64,000 nucleotides of DNA from Paenibacillus melissococcoides (GCA_944800085.1 CALYLO010000002.1:310001-374000), one strand, 5' to 3'; counted from the stretch's first letter, positions 37,615 to 46,942 are shown. The notes: generated by a model from the letters alone, not told the origin. Numbers and translations are program-made.

Positions 37615-38313
37615 CTTCCTTCTATAACAGTTCTCGAACAGTTCTCGGCAGCAATGCGCTTCACCCGCAGCCCTTAGCCATTCGTCTACGGCGAGCAGGG
37701 TGGAGCCGCATCCGACCGGGCTACCGTTAACGGGAGCGGGGGCTTCTCCTCGGATGAAGGAAGAGCCGCAGGCATTCCCTCGCTCCGAGCAGGGCAGGAT
37801 GAGCAGGAACACCGGGCCCAGGACCGATTCGACCAGGGCGATGAAGGCGACCAGCAAGTAATAGCCTTGCCGCAGCCATGGCCATGGACAGAAGCAGATG
37901 GCGGCGGTCAAGAGCAGGAAGCCGACGCACCACATGACGCCATAGCCGTTGCGCACGAAGAAGAGCAGGCTGATGGCCGTCACGATAACAATAGCCGTTA
38001 ATCCGGTCTGCTGCTTGCCGCGGGCATACCCGTAGAACAGCAGGACCGCGAACACCGTCGAGACGGTATAGCCGGCGAGCGCGATAAGAATGAAGCGCCA
38101 CGAATGGGCTGCCGCGGAAGAGAACGTGACTCCGCTATGATCGGCGAATAAATGAATATACAATACTTTGCCGGACACGAGCAGGGTGACGATCGCGTGA
38201 CCGAACTCATGCACGAGCGTATCTGCATTGCGAAAGAAAGAAGAAAACGGAATGACCCGCGTCAAGACGGCGGCCACCACTAGAAATACGACGGTTTTTC
38301 CCCAATGCTTCAT
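37594..38313 (-). CDS. M50-family membrane metallopeptidase-like protein
   Basis: 239 residues from the ATG at 38313, with GGGGGAG upstream. The zinc-binding HEFGH (His35-His39) is followed by about five membrane helices (FILIALAGYTVSTVFAVLLF; TAIVIVTAISLLFF; WCVGFLLLTAAICFCPWPW; LLVAFIALVESVLGPVFLLI). This is the M50B layout of site-2-protease-like proteins. The last ~50 residues are hydrophilic and Cys-rich, unlike the expected hydrophobic end, and the gene stops inside repeat copy C. The C-terminus may have been replaced by a frameshift or repeat insertion. Confidence 0.75.
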   Translation of the reverse strand: MKHWGKTVVFLVVAAVLTRVIPFSSFFRNADTLVHEFGHAIVTLLVSGKVLYIHLFADHSGVTFSSAAAHSWRFILIALAGYTVSTVFAVLLFYGYARGKQQTGLTAIVIVTAISLLFFVRNGYGVMWCVGFLLLTAAICFCPWPWLRQGYYLLVAFIALVESVLGPVFLLILPCSERGNACGSSFIRGEAPAPVNGSPVGCGSTLLAVDEWLRAAGEAHCCRELFENCYRRKGVSPSH

Positions 38314-38535
38314 CGTCGCTCCCCCATTTGGCTTCAGGTCAACCCGGGAGCGGGAAGCGGCAGCGGTTGTCCCGCGGCTTCTCCTCCGTCTCACCGGATT
38401 ATCTCATCCATTATATCGTGATCCGGCCGGAGATTCCCATCCTATTCTTCATTTGCTTCCCGCAGCTCTTGACTCCGCACGGAGCGCCTCGCGTCCGGAT
38501 TGACCGTTATTGCCCGTTGGGACAGGCCTCCAGCG

Positions 38536-39423
38536 TTAGATGACCCGGCGCATCGACAGAAGCATGGAGCCCCAATGTTCGCCGTCCACATCGCTAATCT
38601 GGACGCCCGGATCGCCCCATGTATGAATGAACTGGCCATTGCCGACATAGATGCCGACATGTCCCGGAATCCGGTCATCCTCGAACCGTCCGGGAACGGT
38701 GAAGAAGATCAGATCTCCAGGCTTGAGATTCTCCCTGGTGACGGCAGAGCCCTGCTTGGCTTGATCCTGGGCCAGGCGCGGGAGTTGAACTCCATAATGC
38801 GCGAACACATGCTGGGTGAAGGAGGAGCAGTCGAACTTCTTCGACTCTTCATAAGGGCCGGCTCCGAATTCGTATGGCACCCCTAGGAACGACTTCGCAT
38901 ATTGAATCAAGGCCTGGGCGTCCACCCCCGCGCCGGCCATATGGATCCCGTGTGCCGAGCTGCCGCCGGCGGAAGGCGTCTGCCCTCCATTGCGGATGGC
39001 TCCGATATCGATCGTCTGCCGTTCCGGATTCCATTGCACCGGAGCCTGGAGCAGCAAGGACAGGGATTCGATGGTGGCGAACGGCGCTCCCTTCAGCCGG
39101 ACGGGCGCCTGCGGCAGCGTGACTGCCTGGCCGGAAGAGAGCGCTTCGGGGCGACCCGGATAGAGCTCATAGATGACGTCGGTATAACCGATGCGCACGA
39201 CTTGGTCGCGGTCCTCCATACGCAAGCCGAGCGCATGCGCGGCTTCGCGCAGCGGGATCAGCCGGTTGCCCATCGCATCGATATGCGATCCGTCCAGAAG
39301 CGCCGTGCTCGTCGGACCGGGCGGTTCAATCGGATTCGGATTCGGCCTTGCGCAGGATGCCGTGATCCATAGCAACGATGCGGCGCAGCACAGCAGCAAA
39401 AAACGAACGCCGGAGTAGCCCAT
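38536..39423 (-). CDS. NlpC/P60 lipoprotein endopeptidase with stalk-like domain
   Basis: 295 residues. It has a lipoprotein signal with lipobox ITASC (Cys24), a copper-amine-oxidase-N-like region at about 40-142 (RLIPLREAAHALGLRMEDRD), a Gly/Ser linker, and an NlpC/P60 domain. That domain shows catalytic Cys199 in KFDCSSFTQHVF, His255 in IPGHVGIYVG and His267. Such enzymes cut gamma-D-Glu-diamino-acid bonds in peptidoglycan outside the cell. It is monocistronic and leftward. All catalytic residues are present. Confidence 0.93.
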   Translation of the reverse strand: MGYSGVRFLLLCCAASLLWITASCARPNPNPIEPPGPTSTALLDGSHIDAMGNRLIPLREAAHALGLRMEDRDQVVRIGYTDVIYELYPGRPEALSSGQAVTLPQAPVRLKGAPFATIESLSLLLQAPVQWNPERQTIDIGAIRNGGQTPSAGGSSAHGIHMAGAGVDAQALIQYAKSFLGVPYEFGAGPYEESKKFDCSSFTQHVFAHYGVQLPRLAQDQAKQGSAVTRENLKPGDLIFFTVPGRFEDDRIPGHVGIYVGNGQFIHTWGDPGVQISDVDGEHWGSMLLSMRRVI

Positions 39424-39596
39424 GGCGAATTCACCTCATTCGTTTTGATAAAATATAAGAAAGTATCCGGTTCGGAGTCTACTTGGCTTATATTTCTCGC
39501 AGCAGCGTTTTCCCTCTTTTAAAAAGAGGCGAAAAACGCTTCTACATTGCAGTGTGCGCCGGGAACGGGCTGGTTATGTATGGCAGCGCGCCGAAC

Positions 39597-40445
39597 TCAG
39601 CGTCCTGTCTCCTCTATCCAGCGGAACATTCGCTCTACGGCTTCGCGGTGCTTCCCGGGCGGGAATAAATGGCCCTCCCCGGCATAGGCATGCAGCGTGC
39701 TCTCCTTGCCGAGCGATGCCAGCCTGTCCCGCATTCGGATGGCATGAGCATAAGGAACCTGCTCATCCTCCGTCCCGTGGATAAGCAGGACGGGACAGCC
39801 AATCCGCTCCGCCAGATGGAGCGGGGAGCGGAGGCGGAACGCCGCTTCCTGCCGGGCAGGCGTCCCTCCGAGCACGCGCTTGAGCATGCGCCGCAGATCG
39901 ACGCGTTCCTCGTACGTCTGCGCCAGATCCGAGACGCCGCTCCATAGAATAAGGCGGTGGATGCCGGGGGCGCTTGCCGCCGTCCTGGCCGCGTTGATGG
40001 CTCCGCGAGAGAAGCCCATAATAGAGATGCGCCGCGCATCGACGAACGGCAGTTGGGCAAGCATGCGCCAAGCGGCGCGGACGTCCTCCGTATCGGCGCC
40101 GCCGAATTCGTCCCGGCCTTCGCCCCCTTCGTTGCCGCGGTAGCATGGGGCGAAGACGATATATCCATGGCTGGAGAACTGTTCCAGCCAATGCGTCCGC
40201 ACGCGGCCGAACTTGCCCATTCCCCCGCGGCAATAGAGAAGGACCGGCCAGCGTCCCGCCGACATGTCCCGGCGTTCCGGCGGCCAGCCGCAGGCCGTTT
40301 CCGTCGGGCGCGGAAGCTCCGGGCACGCATAGAGGCCGCGAAGCCAGAGCCCCAACCGCTCGGGATCCAGGCGGGATCCGGGCGGCAGGCTCAAATATCC
40401 GGTGACCTTGTGGCCCCCGGACAGATAGGTAAGATGCAGCAGCAT
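39597..40445 (-). CDS. Alpha/beta hydrolase (prolyl-oligopeptidase / DLH-like)
   Basis: 282 residues from the ATG at 40445, preceded by GGAGG. The serine hydrolase nucleophile elbow is MGFSRGAINAART (G-x-S-x-G). The acid is probably in LLIHGTEDEQVPY and the histidine in YAGEGHLFPPGKHREA. It is probably a cytosolic esterase or peptidase, with no signal peptide. The neighbours are unrelated, so the substrate is unknown. Confidence 0.9.
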   Translation of the reverse strand: MLLHLTYLSGGHKVTGYLSLPPGSRLDPERLGLWLRGLYACPELPRPTETACGWPPERRDMSAGRWPVLLYCRGGMGKFGRVRTHWLEQFSSHGYIVFAPCYRGNEGGEGRDEFGGADTEDVRAAWRMLAQLPFVDARRISIMGFSRGAINAARTAASAPGIHRLILWSGVSDLAQTYEERVDLRRMLKRVLGGTPARQEAAFRLRSPLHLAERIGCPVLLIHGTEDEQVPYAHAIRMRDRLASLGKESTLHAYAGEGHLFPPGKHREAVERMFRWIEETGR

Positions 40446-40681
40446 GGCGAATCCTCCCCTCCTTGTGCTTGGACATGTATTTCCTATATATTTTCTATAT
40501 ATTTTGACTACAATCTTGTCTATCTTTACAGGCGGATTAGCCGCGTTTGATTCGATGCCGCTCATAGGTATTATAAGCATAGGATCGACCCTGGAACCAG
40601 CAAGCGTTCATTACTGCCCTTTAGTATTCATCCCATTAATTATATTTGCCATAAATAGAACAAGATCAGGAGGCGGTACTT

Positions 40682-41191
40682 ATGAATCCGATACCGGATC
40701 ATCTTGCCTGGGGGCTCGACGTGCTGTTCGTCGGCTTCAATCCAAGCCCGCGCTCGGGAGAGACGGGCCATCATTACGCCAATCCGCGGAACCGGTTCTG
40801 GACGATCCTGTACCGGGCCGGCTTGACCCCGCGGCTGTACCGGGCCGAGGAGGACGGAGAGCTGCTTAAGCTGGGCTACGGCTTCACCAACATTGTCGCC
40901 CGGCCGACCGCGACCGCGGCGGAGATTACGGCGGCCGAGTATGCGGAGGGGCGCAAGCTGCTGCGACGCAAAATCGAGACGTACCGCCCGCAGACTGTAT
41001 GCTTCGTCGGCAAGGGCGTGTATGAAGCTTACAGCGGGCGAAGAGGAGTGGACTGGGGATTCCAGGATGAGACGGTCGTCGAAGGCGTGCGCGATTTCGT
41101 GGCGCCGTCGTCCAGCGGGCTGGTGCGAATGAAGCTGGAGGAGATCGTGGACATTTACAAGCAATTGGCCCGTCGGCAAGGCGGGGAGTGA
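40682..41191 (+). CDS. mug: G/U mismatch-specific DNA glycosylase
   Basis: 169 residues with AGGAGG upstream. The uracil-DNA-glycosylase-fold motif is VLFVGFNPSPRSGETGHHYA, then NPRNRFWTILYRAGLTP. Asn20 is the Mug-type catalytic residue. YGFTNIVARPTATAAEI and a C-terminal PSSSGL loop complete the fold. It removes U or ethenocytosine mispaired with G in DNA. It is divergent from the hydrolase gene. Confidence 0.92.
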   Translation: MNPIPDHLAWGLDVLFVGFNPSPRSGETGHHYANPRNRFWTILYRAGLTPRLYRAEEDGELLKLGYGFTNIVARPTATAAEITAAEYAEGRKLLRRKIETYRPQTVCFVGKGVYEAYSGRRGVDWGFQDETVVEGVRDFVAPSSSGLVRMKLEEIVDIYKQLARRQGGE

Positions 41192-41424
41192 ATCGTCGCG
41201 GCGGCTCTCGGCGGAATGGCCAGAGGGCTGAATTTTCGAGCATGACGGAGGATAACTGTAAGCGGAAGTGCTCAGGCTTCAAGCAGCGCGCTTCCGGTCG
41301 TGAGAGGCGTGCTGAGGCGTTTTCAGGACATTTTCAACTACAGGCCCTTATCCGTTATACTTACAGAAGCCGTTTACGCATCGATTGGGAATGCGTAAAT
41401 CCAATCCAGCAGGGAGTGACGATT

Positions 41425-41595
41425 TTGAGTAACGAGCATATGTTGGAACGCAAAAATGAATTGCTGCGCCGCAATATTCAACAGTATCTTCTGCAAGAAA
41501 ACCAGCACGGACTAAGCCATCAGGAGCAGCACTTTTTGCAGCATCTCATTAAGGAAATGCACCAGAACAATTATGAGATGAACCGTCAATCGTAA
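41425..41595 (+). CDS. Small Gln/His-rich hypothetical protein
   Basis: 56 residues from a TTG at 41425 with AGGGAG upstream; an ATG at 41440 is the alternative. It is rich in Gln, His, Asn and Glu and predicted helical (RRNIQQYLLQENQHGLSHQE). No family was recognised. A strong terminator follows it directly, which supports it being a real transcription unit. Confidence 0.6.
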   Translation: MSNEHMLERKNELLRRNIQQYLLQENQHGLSHQEQHFLQHLIKEMHQNNYEMNRQS

Positions 41596-41637
41596 CCCTC
41601 CCGCTTATTTGCAGCCTTAGGGCGTGCCATACAGCGA

Positions 41638-41666
41638 AGAGTCCGGATGTCCGGGCTCTTTTTTTC
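41638..41666 (+). terminator. Terminator of the small gene
   Basis: GAGTCCGGA and TCCGGGCTC form a near-perfect stem with one G-U pair, followed by TTTTTTT (to 41665). It also insulates the helicase gene downstream. Confidence 0.85.
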
Positions 41667-41742
41667 ATGGCAGGATAACAGGTACAATGGAGAGCATCGG
41701 GCTTGAACCGAGAGCAGCCACAGGCAACAACGAAAGGATAGT

Positions 41743-43980
41743 ATGGCCATGCATATAAAGGAAGGGTTCTTGGCGCGCAAGCAGCGGGAAGGCATCGTTC
41801 TCAACGACGTGCAGACCGAGGCGGTCCTTCATACGGACGGGCCGATGCTGGTGCTGGCCTCTCCCGGATCGGGGAAGACGACGACAATCGTGATGAGGAT
41901 CGGGTATCTTATCGCGGAAAAGAAGGCAGATCCGTCACGCATCAAGGCGATCACCTTCAGCAGGGCGTCTGCGGCAGACATGAGGGATCGGTTCGCGCGG
42001 CTATGTCCCGAGCTGCCGGTCCGCAGCGTCGACTTCTCGACGATTCACAGCCTGGCGTTCGCGGTCACGCGCGAACATCTGCGGAATGCGCGCACCGATT
42101 TCCGGATCATCGAAGGGGATATCGATCTGGAGAGCCGGGAAGAAGCCGCGCATGGAATGCCGGCACTTCACAAAAAGCTCATTCTCCGCGAGCTGTACAA
42201 AACGATCGCAGGAGAACATATCGCCGATGATCAGATGGATGAATTAACGACTTACATCAGCTTTGTCAAAAATAAATTGCTTCCCGCGGACCAATGGGAA
42301 CGCGTCCCCTGCAGCGTGCCGAAGGCGGCGCATATCGCCCGGCAGTACGAGCAATTCAAGCGATCGGGAACGGACAAGCTCCTGCTTGATTACGACGATA
42401 TGCTGACGGTCGCCCATGAGGCGTTGAGCCGGGACCGGAAGCTGCTGGAGCGGTACCAGTCCCGCTATGATTATATTTTGACCGATGAGAGCCAGGACAC
42501 CTCGCTCGTGCAGCACGAGATTATCGGCAAGCTGGCGCAGCCGCACCGGAATCTGTGCGTCGTGGCTGACGATGATCAGAGCATTTATACGTGGCGGGCC
42601 GCGGAGCCGGATTATTTGCTGCAGTTCAAGCAAGTGTACCCCGATGCGAAGCTGTTGAAAATGGAGCAGAATTACCGCTCGTCGCGCAATATCGTCGAAG
42701 CAGCCAACCGCTTCATCAAGCAGAACAAGCAGCGGTATGACAAGCAGATGTTTACGGCCAACCCGCCGAACCGGCCGATTGCCATCACGGAGGTCGCCGA
42801 ATACGAGGATCAGGCGAAAAGGGTGGCGGAGAGCGTGTCCGCCATTGCCAACTTGCGCGACACCGCCGTGCTCTACCGCAACAATTCTTCTTCCATTGCG
42901 CTTATGAACGAGTTCGATCGCGCCGGCATCCCGTTTTTTATTCGTGACGGGGACAGCCGGTTCTTCTCGCATTGGGTGGTCGAGGATGTGCTGAACTTTA
43001 TGCGGATGGCGTTTACCGACCGGCGGCCTGATCTTTTGGAAAAAATCCATCTCAAGTTCAACGGTTACATCTCGAAGCAGCAAATGGCGGCATTGAAGGC
43101 CATTCACAACGGCGAATCGGTATTCGACAATCTGCTTCGCCATGTCCCGCTGCAGGACTACCAGATCGGTCTGCTGCAGGAAAGCAAGGTAACCTTCGCC
43201 CGGCTGAAGGAGATGACCCCGCAAGCGGCTATCCGCGTCATCCGCACGAAGCTGGGCTATGACAAGGCCGTCGAGAAAACATGCGAGCGGCTCGGCTTCC
43301 GCAAGGAGTATATCGTCGGCATACTGAACACGCTGGACAATATCGCCGACGGCCTCGCTACGCTGCCGGACTTCGCGGCGCGCTTGAAGCAGCTGGAGGC
43401 GATCATGGCCTCTGCGAAGCGGAACCGGGGCGCGAACGCGGTGACGTTCTCCACGTTTCACAGCGCGAAGGGGCTGGAGTTCGAGCATGTGTTCATGATC
43501 GACCTGGTGGAAGGCATCATCCCGTCGCAGGAGGATATCCGCAGCTACGACAAAGGCGAGACCGCAGAGATGGAGGAAGCGGTCCGGCTGTTCTATGTGG
43601 GCATGACGCGGGCGAAATCCCATCTGGAGCTGCTGTCCTACCGGGAGCGGGGCGGCGAGAAGGCGAAGCGCTCCCGGTTCGTGTCTTATCTGGAGAAGCT
43701 TCAGCCGGCGGCTGCGGCGAGCCCGGCACCGGCGCCGATCGTGTCCGTACCGCAGGCAGGAGCGGCCCCTATGCTCCCGAATGCACTTCGGACATGGAGC
43801 GGGATCGGGGCCGGAACGAAGGTGAAGCATGCGGCCTTCGGACTGGGCGAGATTGTCAGCCTGGATGAGGAGGCTGTCGAGATCCAATTCCCCGGCGAGC
43901 GGAAGCGGATGCACGCTCCCACTTGCCTGAGCCGCGGGCTGCTGGCGTTGGCGGAAGAAGCCGTCCCTTCACGCGGATAA
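41743..43980 (+). CDS. UvrD/PcrA-family ATP-dependent DNA helicase
   Basis: 745 residues. The superfamily 1 motifs in order are: Q motif LNDVQTEAVLHTDGPMLVLA; I SPGSGKTTT (about 41-49); Ia ITFSRASAADMRDRF; II DYILTDESQDTS; III VVADDDQSIYTWRAA; IV MEQNYRSS; V TFHSAKGLEFEHVF; and VI RLFYVGMTRAKSHL. The C-terminus ends in a short beta domain (GTKVKHAAFGLGEIVSLDEE) like the RNA-polymerase-binding tail of PcrA/UvrD. It is shorter than PcrA and is probably an accessory repair helicase. Start and ribosome site (AAAGGATAGT) are clear. Confidence 0.93.
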   Translation: MAMHIKEGFLARKQREGIVLNDVQTEAVLHTDGPMLVLASPGSGKTTTIVMRIGYLIAEKKADPSRIKAITFSRASAADMRDRFARLCPELPVRSVDFSTIHSLAFAVTREHLRNARTDFRIIEGDIDLESREEAAHGMPALHKKLILRELYKTIAGEHIADDQMDELTTYISFVKNKLLPADQWERVPCSVPKAAHIARQYEQFKRSGTDKLLLDYDDMLTVAHEALSRDRKLLERYQSRYDYILTDESQDTSLVQHEIIGKLAQPHRNLCVVADDDQSIYTWRAAEPDYLLQFKQVYPDAKLLKMEQNYRSSRNIVEAANRFIKQNKQRYDKQMFTANPPNRPIAITEVAEYEDQAKRVAESVSAIANLRDTAVLYRNNSSSIALMNEFDRAGIPFFIRDGDSRFFSHWVVEDVLNFMRMAFTDRRPDLLEKIHLKFNGYISKQQMAALKAIHNGESVFDNLLRHVPLQDYQIGLLQESKVTFARLKEMTPQAAIRVIRTKLGYDKAVEKTCERLGFRKEYIVGILNTLDNIADGLATLPDFAARLKQLEAIMASAKRNRGANAVTFSTFHSAKGLEFEHVFMIDLVEGIIPSQEDIRSYDKGETAEMEEAVRLFYVGMTRAKSHLELLSYRERGGEKAKRSRFVSYLEKLQPAAAASPAPAPIVSVPQAGAAPMLPNALRTWSGIGAGTKVKHAAFGLGEIVSLDEEAVEIQFPGERKRMHAPTCLSRGLLALAEEAVPSRG

Positions 43981-44107
43981 TGGGCGGGCCGGGCCAGCGA
44001 ATTCAATGCATGCTGGAGGCGGCCTGCCTGCGCCTCGCGTATGCTGGAGCGCTAGGCCATTCGTCAGTACAAGTCGAGGGCGTTCCTTCCTCTACGGAAG
44101 ACATGGG

Positions 44108-44608
44108 TTAGCCGGACATCGCATGCGTGCGCCGCTTCCGCCTCAACCCGGCCTGCTCGGCATCCCAGCGGAAGGTCAATATCGCGATGGTCATGCAGAG
44201 CACGGTGAATCCGGCCAGGATGGCGAGCGGCTCCCATACCAGGCCGGCCGATCCGCCTGCATGAATGGCAGCGTCCATCGCCTTGACGAAGTAGTGAAAC
44301 GGCTGGATCGAAGCGATGATGCGTACCCACTCCGGCGCGCCATCCAGACGGAAGAACGCTTCGCTCGTGAACAGCATCGGGAAGCTCATCAAGTTCGAGA
44401 TCATATTGACATTGCCTTTAAGTCCCGCGACAGATTCGCCGCGATATAACCGATTGCCGTGAAGCATACCGTCCCGACGAGCAGCACGAGGAACATAAGC
44501 CCGGCATTCGCCACATGCAGAGTAACTCCAAGCATGAGGACGGCCATCGTGACGATGCAGCAGCTGACAGCCAGCGTCAGCGCAGTCCGCGCGCCGGTTC
44601 GTAATCAT
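44108..44608 (-). pseudogene. ABC-2 exporter permease pseudogene
   Basis: The C-terminal membrane part is clear (ISNLMSFPMLFTSEAFFRLD, RIIASIQPFHYFVKAMDAAI, then hydrophobic helices). Upstream in another frame, TALTLAVSCCIVTMAVLMLG and LMFLVLLVGTVCFTAIGYIA are readable. A good AAGGAGG and ATG exist at 44608, but they are fused out of frame to this internal fragment, and the N-terminal two thirds of a normal ~240-residue permease are absent. An internal deletion plus a frameshift have inactivated it, leaving the ATPase next door without a partner. Confidence 0.85.
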
Positions 44609-44648
44609 CGCTAAAATTTCCTCCTTAATAAGGATTCGGTCAGACGGC

Positions 44649-45359
44649 TCAGCTTTCTGTCATCCGAAGGTACAGCTCCTCCAGACTGTCCGCTTGGTGC
44701 GCCGCGAGCAGGTCCTCCGGCGTCCCGTCAGCCTGAATGACGCCCTGGTTCATCATGATGATGCGCGACGCGAGCTTATATACCTCTTCCATATCGTGCG
44801 AGGTGAAGATGAGAGAGGTGCCGGCCTCCGCCAGGGAATGAATCAATTCCCGGATATCGTGCCGTGCCCGGGGGTCGAGCGCCGCCGTCGGCTCATCGAG
44901 AAACAGGAGCGCCGGATGATGCACAAGCGCCATGGCGATGGCGAGCCGCTTCTGTTGGCCGCCGGACAGCCGTGCCGCATCGGTCCGTGCGGCTTCGCCA
45001 AGTCCGCAGCGCCGCAGATGCTCCATCAGGATGCGGTCGGGCAACCGGCAGCCATAAAAAGCGGCGAACATCCGCAAATTTTCCAAAGCGTTAAAACCGG
45101 GAAAGAACGGAGTCGACTGCAGCTGCAGGCCGATATGGCGGTAGGGATCTTTGGTCCAGTAGCTGATCTGTCCCTGATCCGGCCGCCGGGGGCCAAGCAG
45201 CAAATCAAGCGTCGTCGACTTCCCGGCTTCATTCGCTCCGATGATGGCAGTCACCTCTCCCTGCCGAATCGTCACGTCCACGCCGTTCACAACGGTACGG
45301 CCCCCGAATGCTTTGACGAGCCCTGCTGCTTCGATTAAGATGTCCGCTTGCATGGTCAT
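44649..45359 (-). CDS. ABC-2 exporter ATP-binding protein
   Basis: 236 residues from the ATG at 45359, with GGAGATG upstream. Walker A is GANEAGKSTT (a Glu at a usual Gly, still within the GxxxxGKS rule). The signature is LSGGQQKRLAIAMALVHHPA, Walker B LLFLDEPTAALD and the H-loop FTSHDMEEVYKL. It is a drug or peptide exporter type (CcmA/DrrA-like). It is co-directional with the PadR gene upstream and the broken permease downstream, the usual PadR-controlled exporter layout. Confidence 0.92.
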   Translation of the reverse strand: MTMQADILIEAAGLVKAFGGRTVVNGVDVTIRQGEVTAIIGANEAGKSTTLDLLLGPRRPDQGQISYWTKDPYRHIGLQLQSTPFFPGFNALENLRMFAAFYGCRLPDRILMEHLRRCGLGEAARTDAARLSGGQQKRLAIAMALVHHPALLFLDEPTAALDPRARHDIRELIHSLAEAGTSLIFTSHDMEEVYKLASRIIMMNQGVIQADGTPEDLLAAHQADSLEELYLRMTES

Positions 45360-45396
45360 GAACTGATCATCTCCTTTTTTGTTTAGCCAATGTTTT

Positions 45397-45414
45397 ATAT
45401 CCAATATTGGATAT
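45397..45414. promoter_or_regulatory. Probable PadR operator
   Basis: ATATCCAATATTGGATAT is a perfect 18-base palindrome between padR and the exporter ATPase. A related CCAA/TTGG pair (CATTGGATAACCAACATTGG) lies upstream of padR at about 46053-46072. Shared half-sites at both promoters fit repression by the PadR protein of its own gene and the exporter. Confidence 0.6.
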
Positions 45415-45480
45415 GTGGGTGAAAGGAAAAGCCGCTCGCTCCGGTATACGGGGAAACGGCTATGGCAAGACTGCTCCTGG

Positions 45481-46005
45481 CTACTGCTGCATCAGCCCGA
45501 TTACTTTACGGAGATAGGCGATATCCAGCTCCAGCAGCGCGATCGCATTGTCGAACGAAGCTTCCGCGATTGGGGGGAGCCCGTATTGACGCTTAATCTC
45601 CTTCCCGAGCTTCCACTGCTCCAGCGTTGCTTCCAGCTCCTTCACATTTTGCTCCAGCAGCGGCTTCGCTTCTTCCCGGGGGAGCTCGTCTATCCAGGTC
45701 AGACCGAGTACGAAATCAGACTTAACCGAATGAGGCGCAAGGGTCAGCGATTCCCGCACCTTCTCTTTGAAATACCGCTCACCCTGTTCCGTAATGGCAT
45801 AAATTTTCCGCAGGCGGGCTCCGGTCCGTTCTTCCGCTTCCGTCCGAATCAGCCCCTCTTTCTCCATCTTGTTCAAGGCGTAATAAATGGAGCCGGACAG
45901 CACATTCGTCCACACATCGACGCGACTGGTCTGAATCGTCTGTTGAATTTCATAGCCGTGCATCGGCCGCTGGCGCAGTAAGGAGAGAATAATCAAGTCG
46001 GTCAC
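45481..46005 (-). CDS. PadR-family transcriptional regulator
   Basis: 174 residues. The N-terminal winged helix has the PadR signature LIILSLLRQRPMHGYEIQQT, then GSIYYALNKMEKEGLIRTEA and RKIYAITEQGERYF. A C-terminal helical PadR_C domain of ~80 residues provides dimerisation. It usually represses an adjacent exporter until a toxic ligand binds. Its partner exporter is partly destroyed here. Confidence 0.93.
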   Translation of the reverse strand: MTDLIILSLLRQRPMHGYEIQQTIQTSRVDVWTNVLSGSIYYALNKMEKEGLIRTEAEERTGARLRKIYAITEQGERYFKEKVRESLTLAPHSVKSDFVLGLTWIDELPREEAKPLLEQNVKELEATLEQWKLGKEIKRQYGLPPIAEASFDNAIALLELDIAYLRKVIGLMQQ

Positions 46006-46192
46006 AATGCGTCAGCTCCCTTCCAATTGTGCGATAAATAATGATTGGTGAAACATTGGATAACCAACATTGGCTATTTTGATTGATATCTGAATTATAG
46101 GGCGCGGAATGACTGTTGTCAATCCGCTTCTCTTCCCTTGATGCCATTGATGCAATCGCCCTATCGGACTCCAGCACTCCTATGCACAATAT
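46006..46192. other. padR upstream region
   Basis: An AT-rich leader with the second CCAA/TTGG operator-like site. No gene seen. Confidence 0.4.
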
Positions 46193-46282
46193 ACATCGCT
46201 CTATGCGTTGACATCACTCTATGCGTTGACATCACTCTATGCGCTGACATCACTCTATGCACTGACATTACTCTATACATTG
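46193..46282. repeat. 18-bp tandem repeat, five units
   Basis: Five consecutive 18-base units at 46193, 46211, 46229, 46247 and 46265, with consensus ACATCACTCTATGCGTTG. The last units carry a few substitutions. The length is divisible by three and one frame is open across it, but no start or ribosome site supports coding. It is a candidate variable-number locus. Confidence 0.85.
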
Positions 46283-46489
46283 AATATATATGCCCGCTCT
46301 CTTTTGTCCAATCTCCCAACCGCTCAGGGAAGCTAGCCTCACTGCACCATCTATTGCCGTGAGCATAGAACAATATTTTATAACGTTAATCTTGTGTATC
46401 ATTAATGAAAATGGATGCGATTTACGACTTTTTTGAGCTGAGTTGCATGATGTGATCATTCCTAAGTTGAGTTAAGGGGGAGGGAATCA
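46283..46489. other. Non-coding stretch, nothing identified
   Basis: 207 bases with no coding pattern. A weak -10-like TATAAC occurs near 46380. Confidence 0.4.
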
Positions 46490-46790
46490 AGGCCGCTCAG
46501 CTTATGGAGAGCTTCTAGAGGGAGCCGATGGGAGAGTACAGACTGCGGATACGTGCTCCGGCAGATAGATAGGACCTGAGCGTTGGGGAGAGTACTCATA
46601 AGGGCTCGGCAGGCTGATATCTCTGAGCCGGCGGGAGAGCAGGGCTAGGTGCTACCATAGCCGTAGCCGGTATGACCTGCACGAAGGATAATGTAATCCT
46701 GAACTGTGGGGAGAGGCAATGGTCGTGCTAAGTAGGAAAATGTTTCCTCAGCCAATGGGAGACTAAGGATAAGGCAGGGTACCGGCTATT
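46490..46790. repeat. Degenerate ~42-56-bp repeat array, locus 1
   Basis: About six diverged units, each around the core CCTGAGCsnntGGGGAGAGTAC, with spacing 30-70 bases. The clearest are at about 46574, 46620, 46697 and 46748. One unit (CCTGAGCGTTGGGGAGAGTA, then CTCATAAGG) matches units of the array at 59560-59830. Small hairpins (GGATAATGTAATCC, GGAAAATGTTTCC) lie between units. No open frame longer than 60 codons exists on either strand from 46460 to 46895. Confidence 0.55.
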
Positions 46791-46942
46791 TTCGAATTGA
46801 CAGACCACTCAGAGCCGGCGCCACAACAGCAGCTTGATTCCGGCTTCTGAATTCAGACGGAGATGAGGCCGAACCGGCCGCCGCTTACAAGGTAATGTAT
46901 AATGGGAAAATAGATATGATGTTCATGGAAAGAGGGATAACG

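Noticed and set aside
45200..45240. Inactive Walker A in the exporter ATPase (GANEAGKS)
   Set aside because: The Glu replaces a non-essential Gly; the GxxxxGK[ST] pattern and all other motifs are intact.
46193..46282. CRISPR array
   Set aside because: The 18-base units are directly abutting with no spacers, and no cas genes are present.
46490..46790. Known large RNA (RNase P, 6S, tmRNA)
   Set aside because: None of the conserved sequences of these RNAs was found in the region; the repeat explanation fits better.
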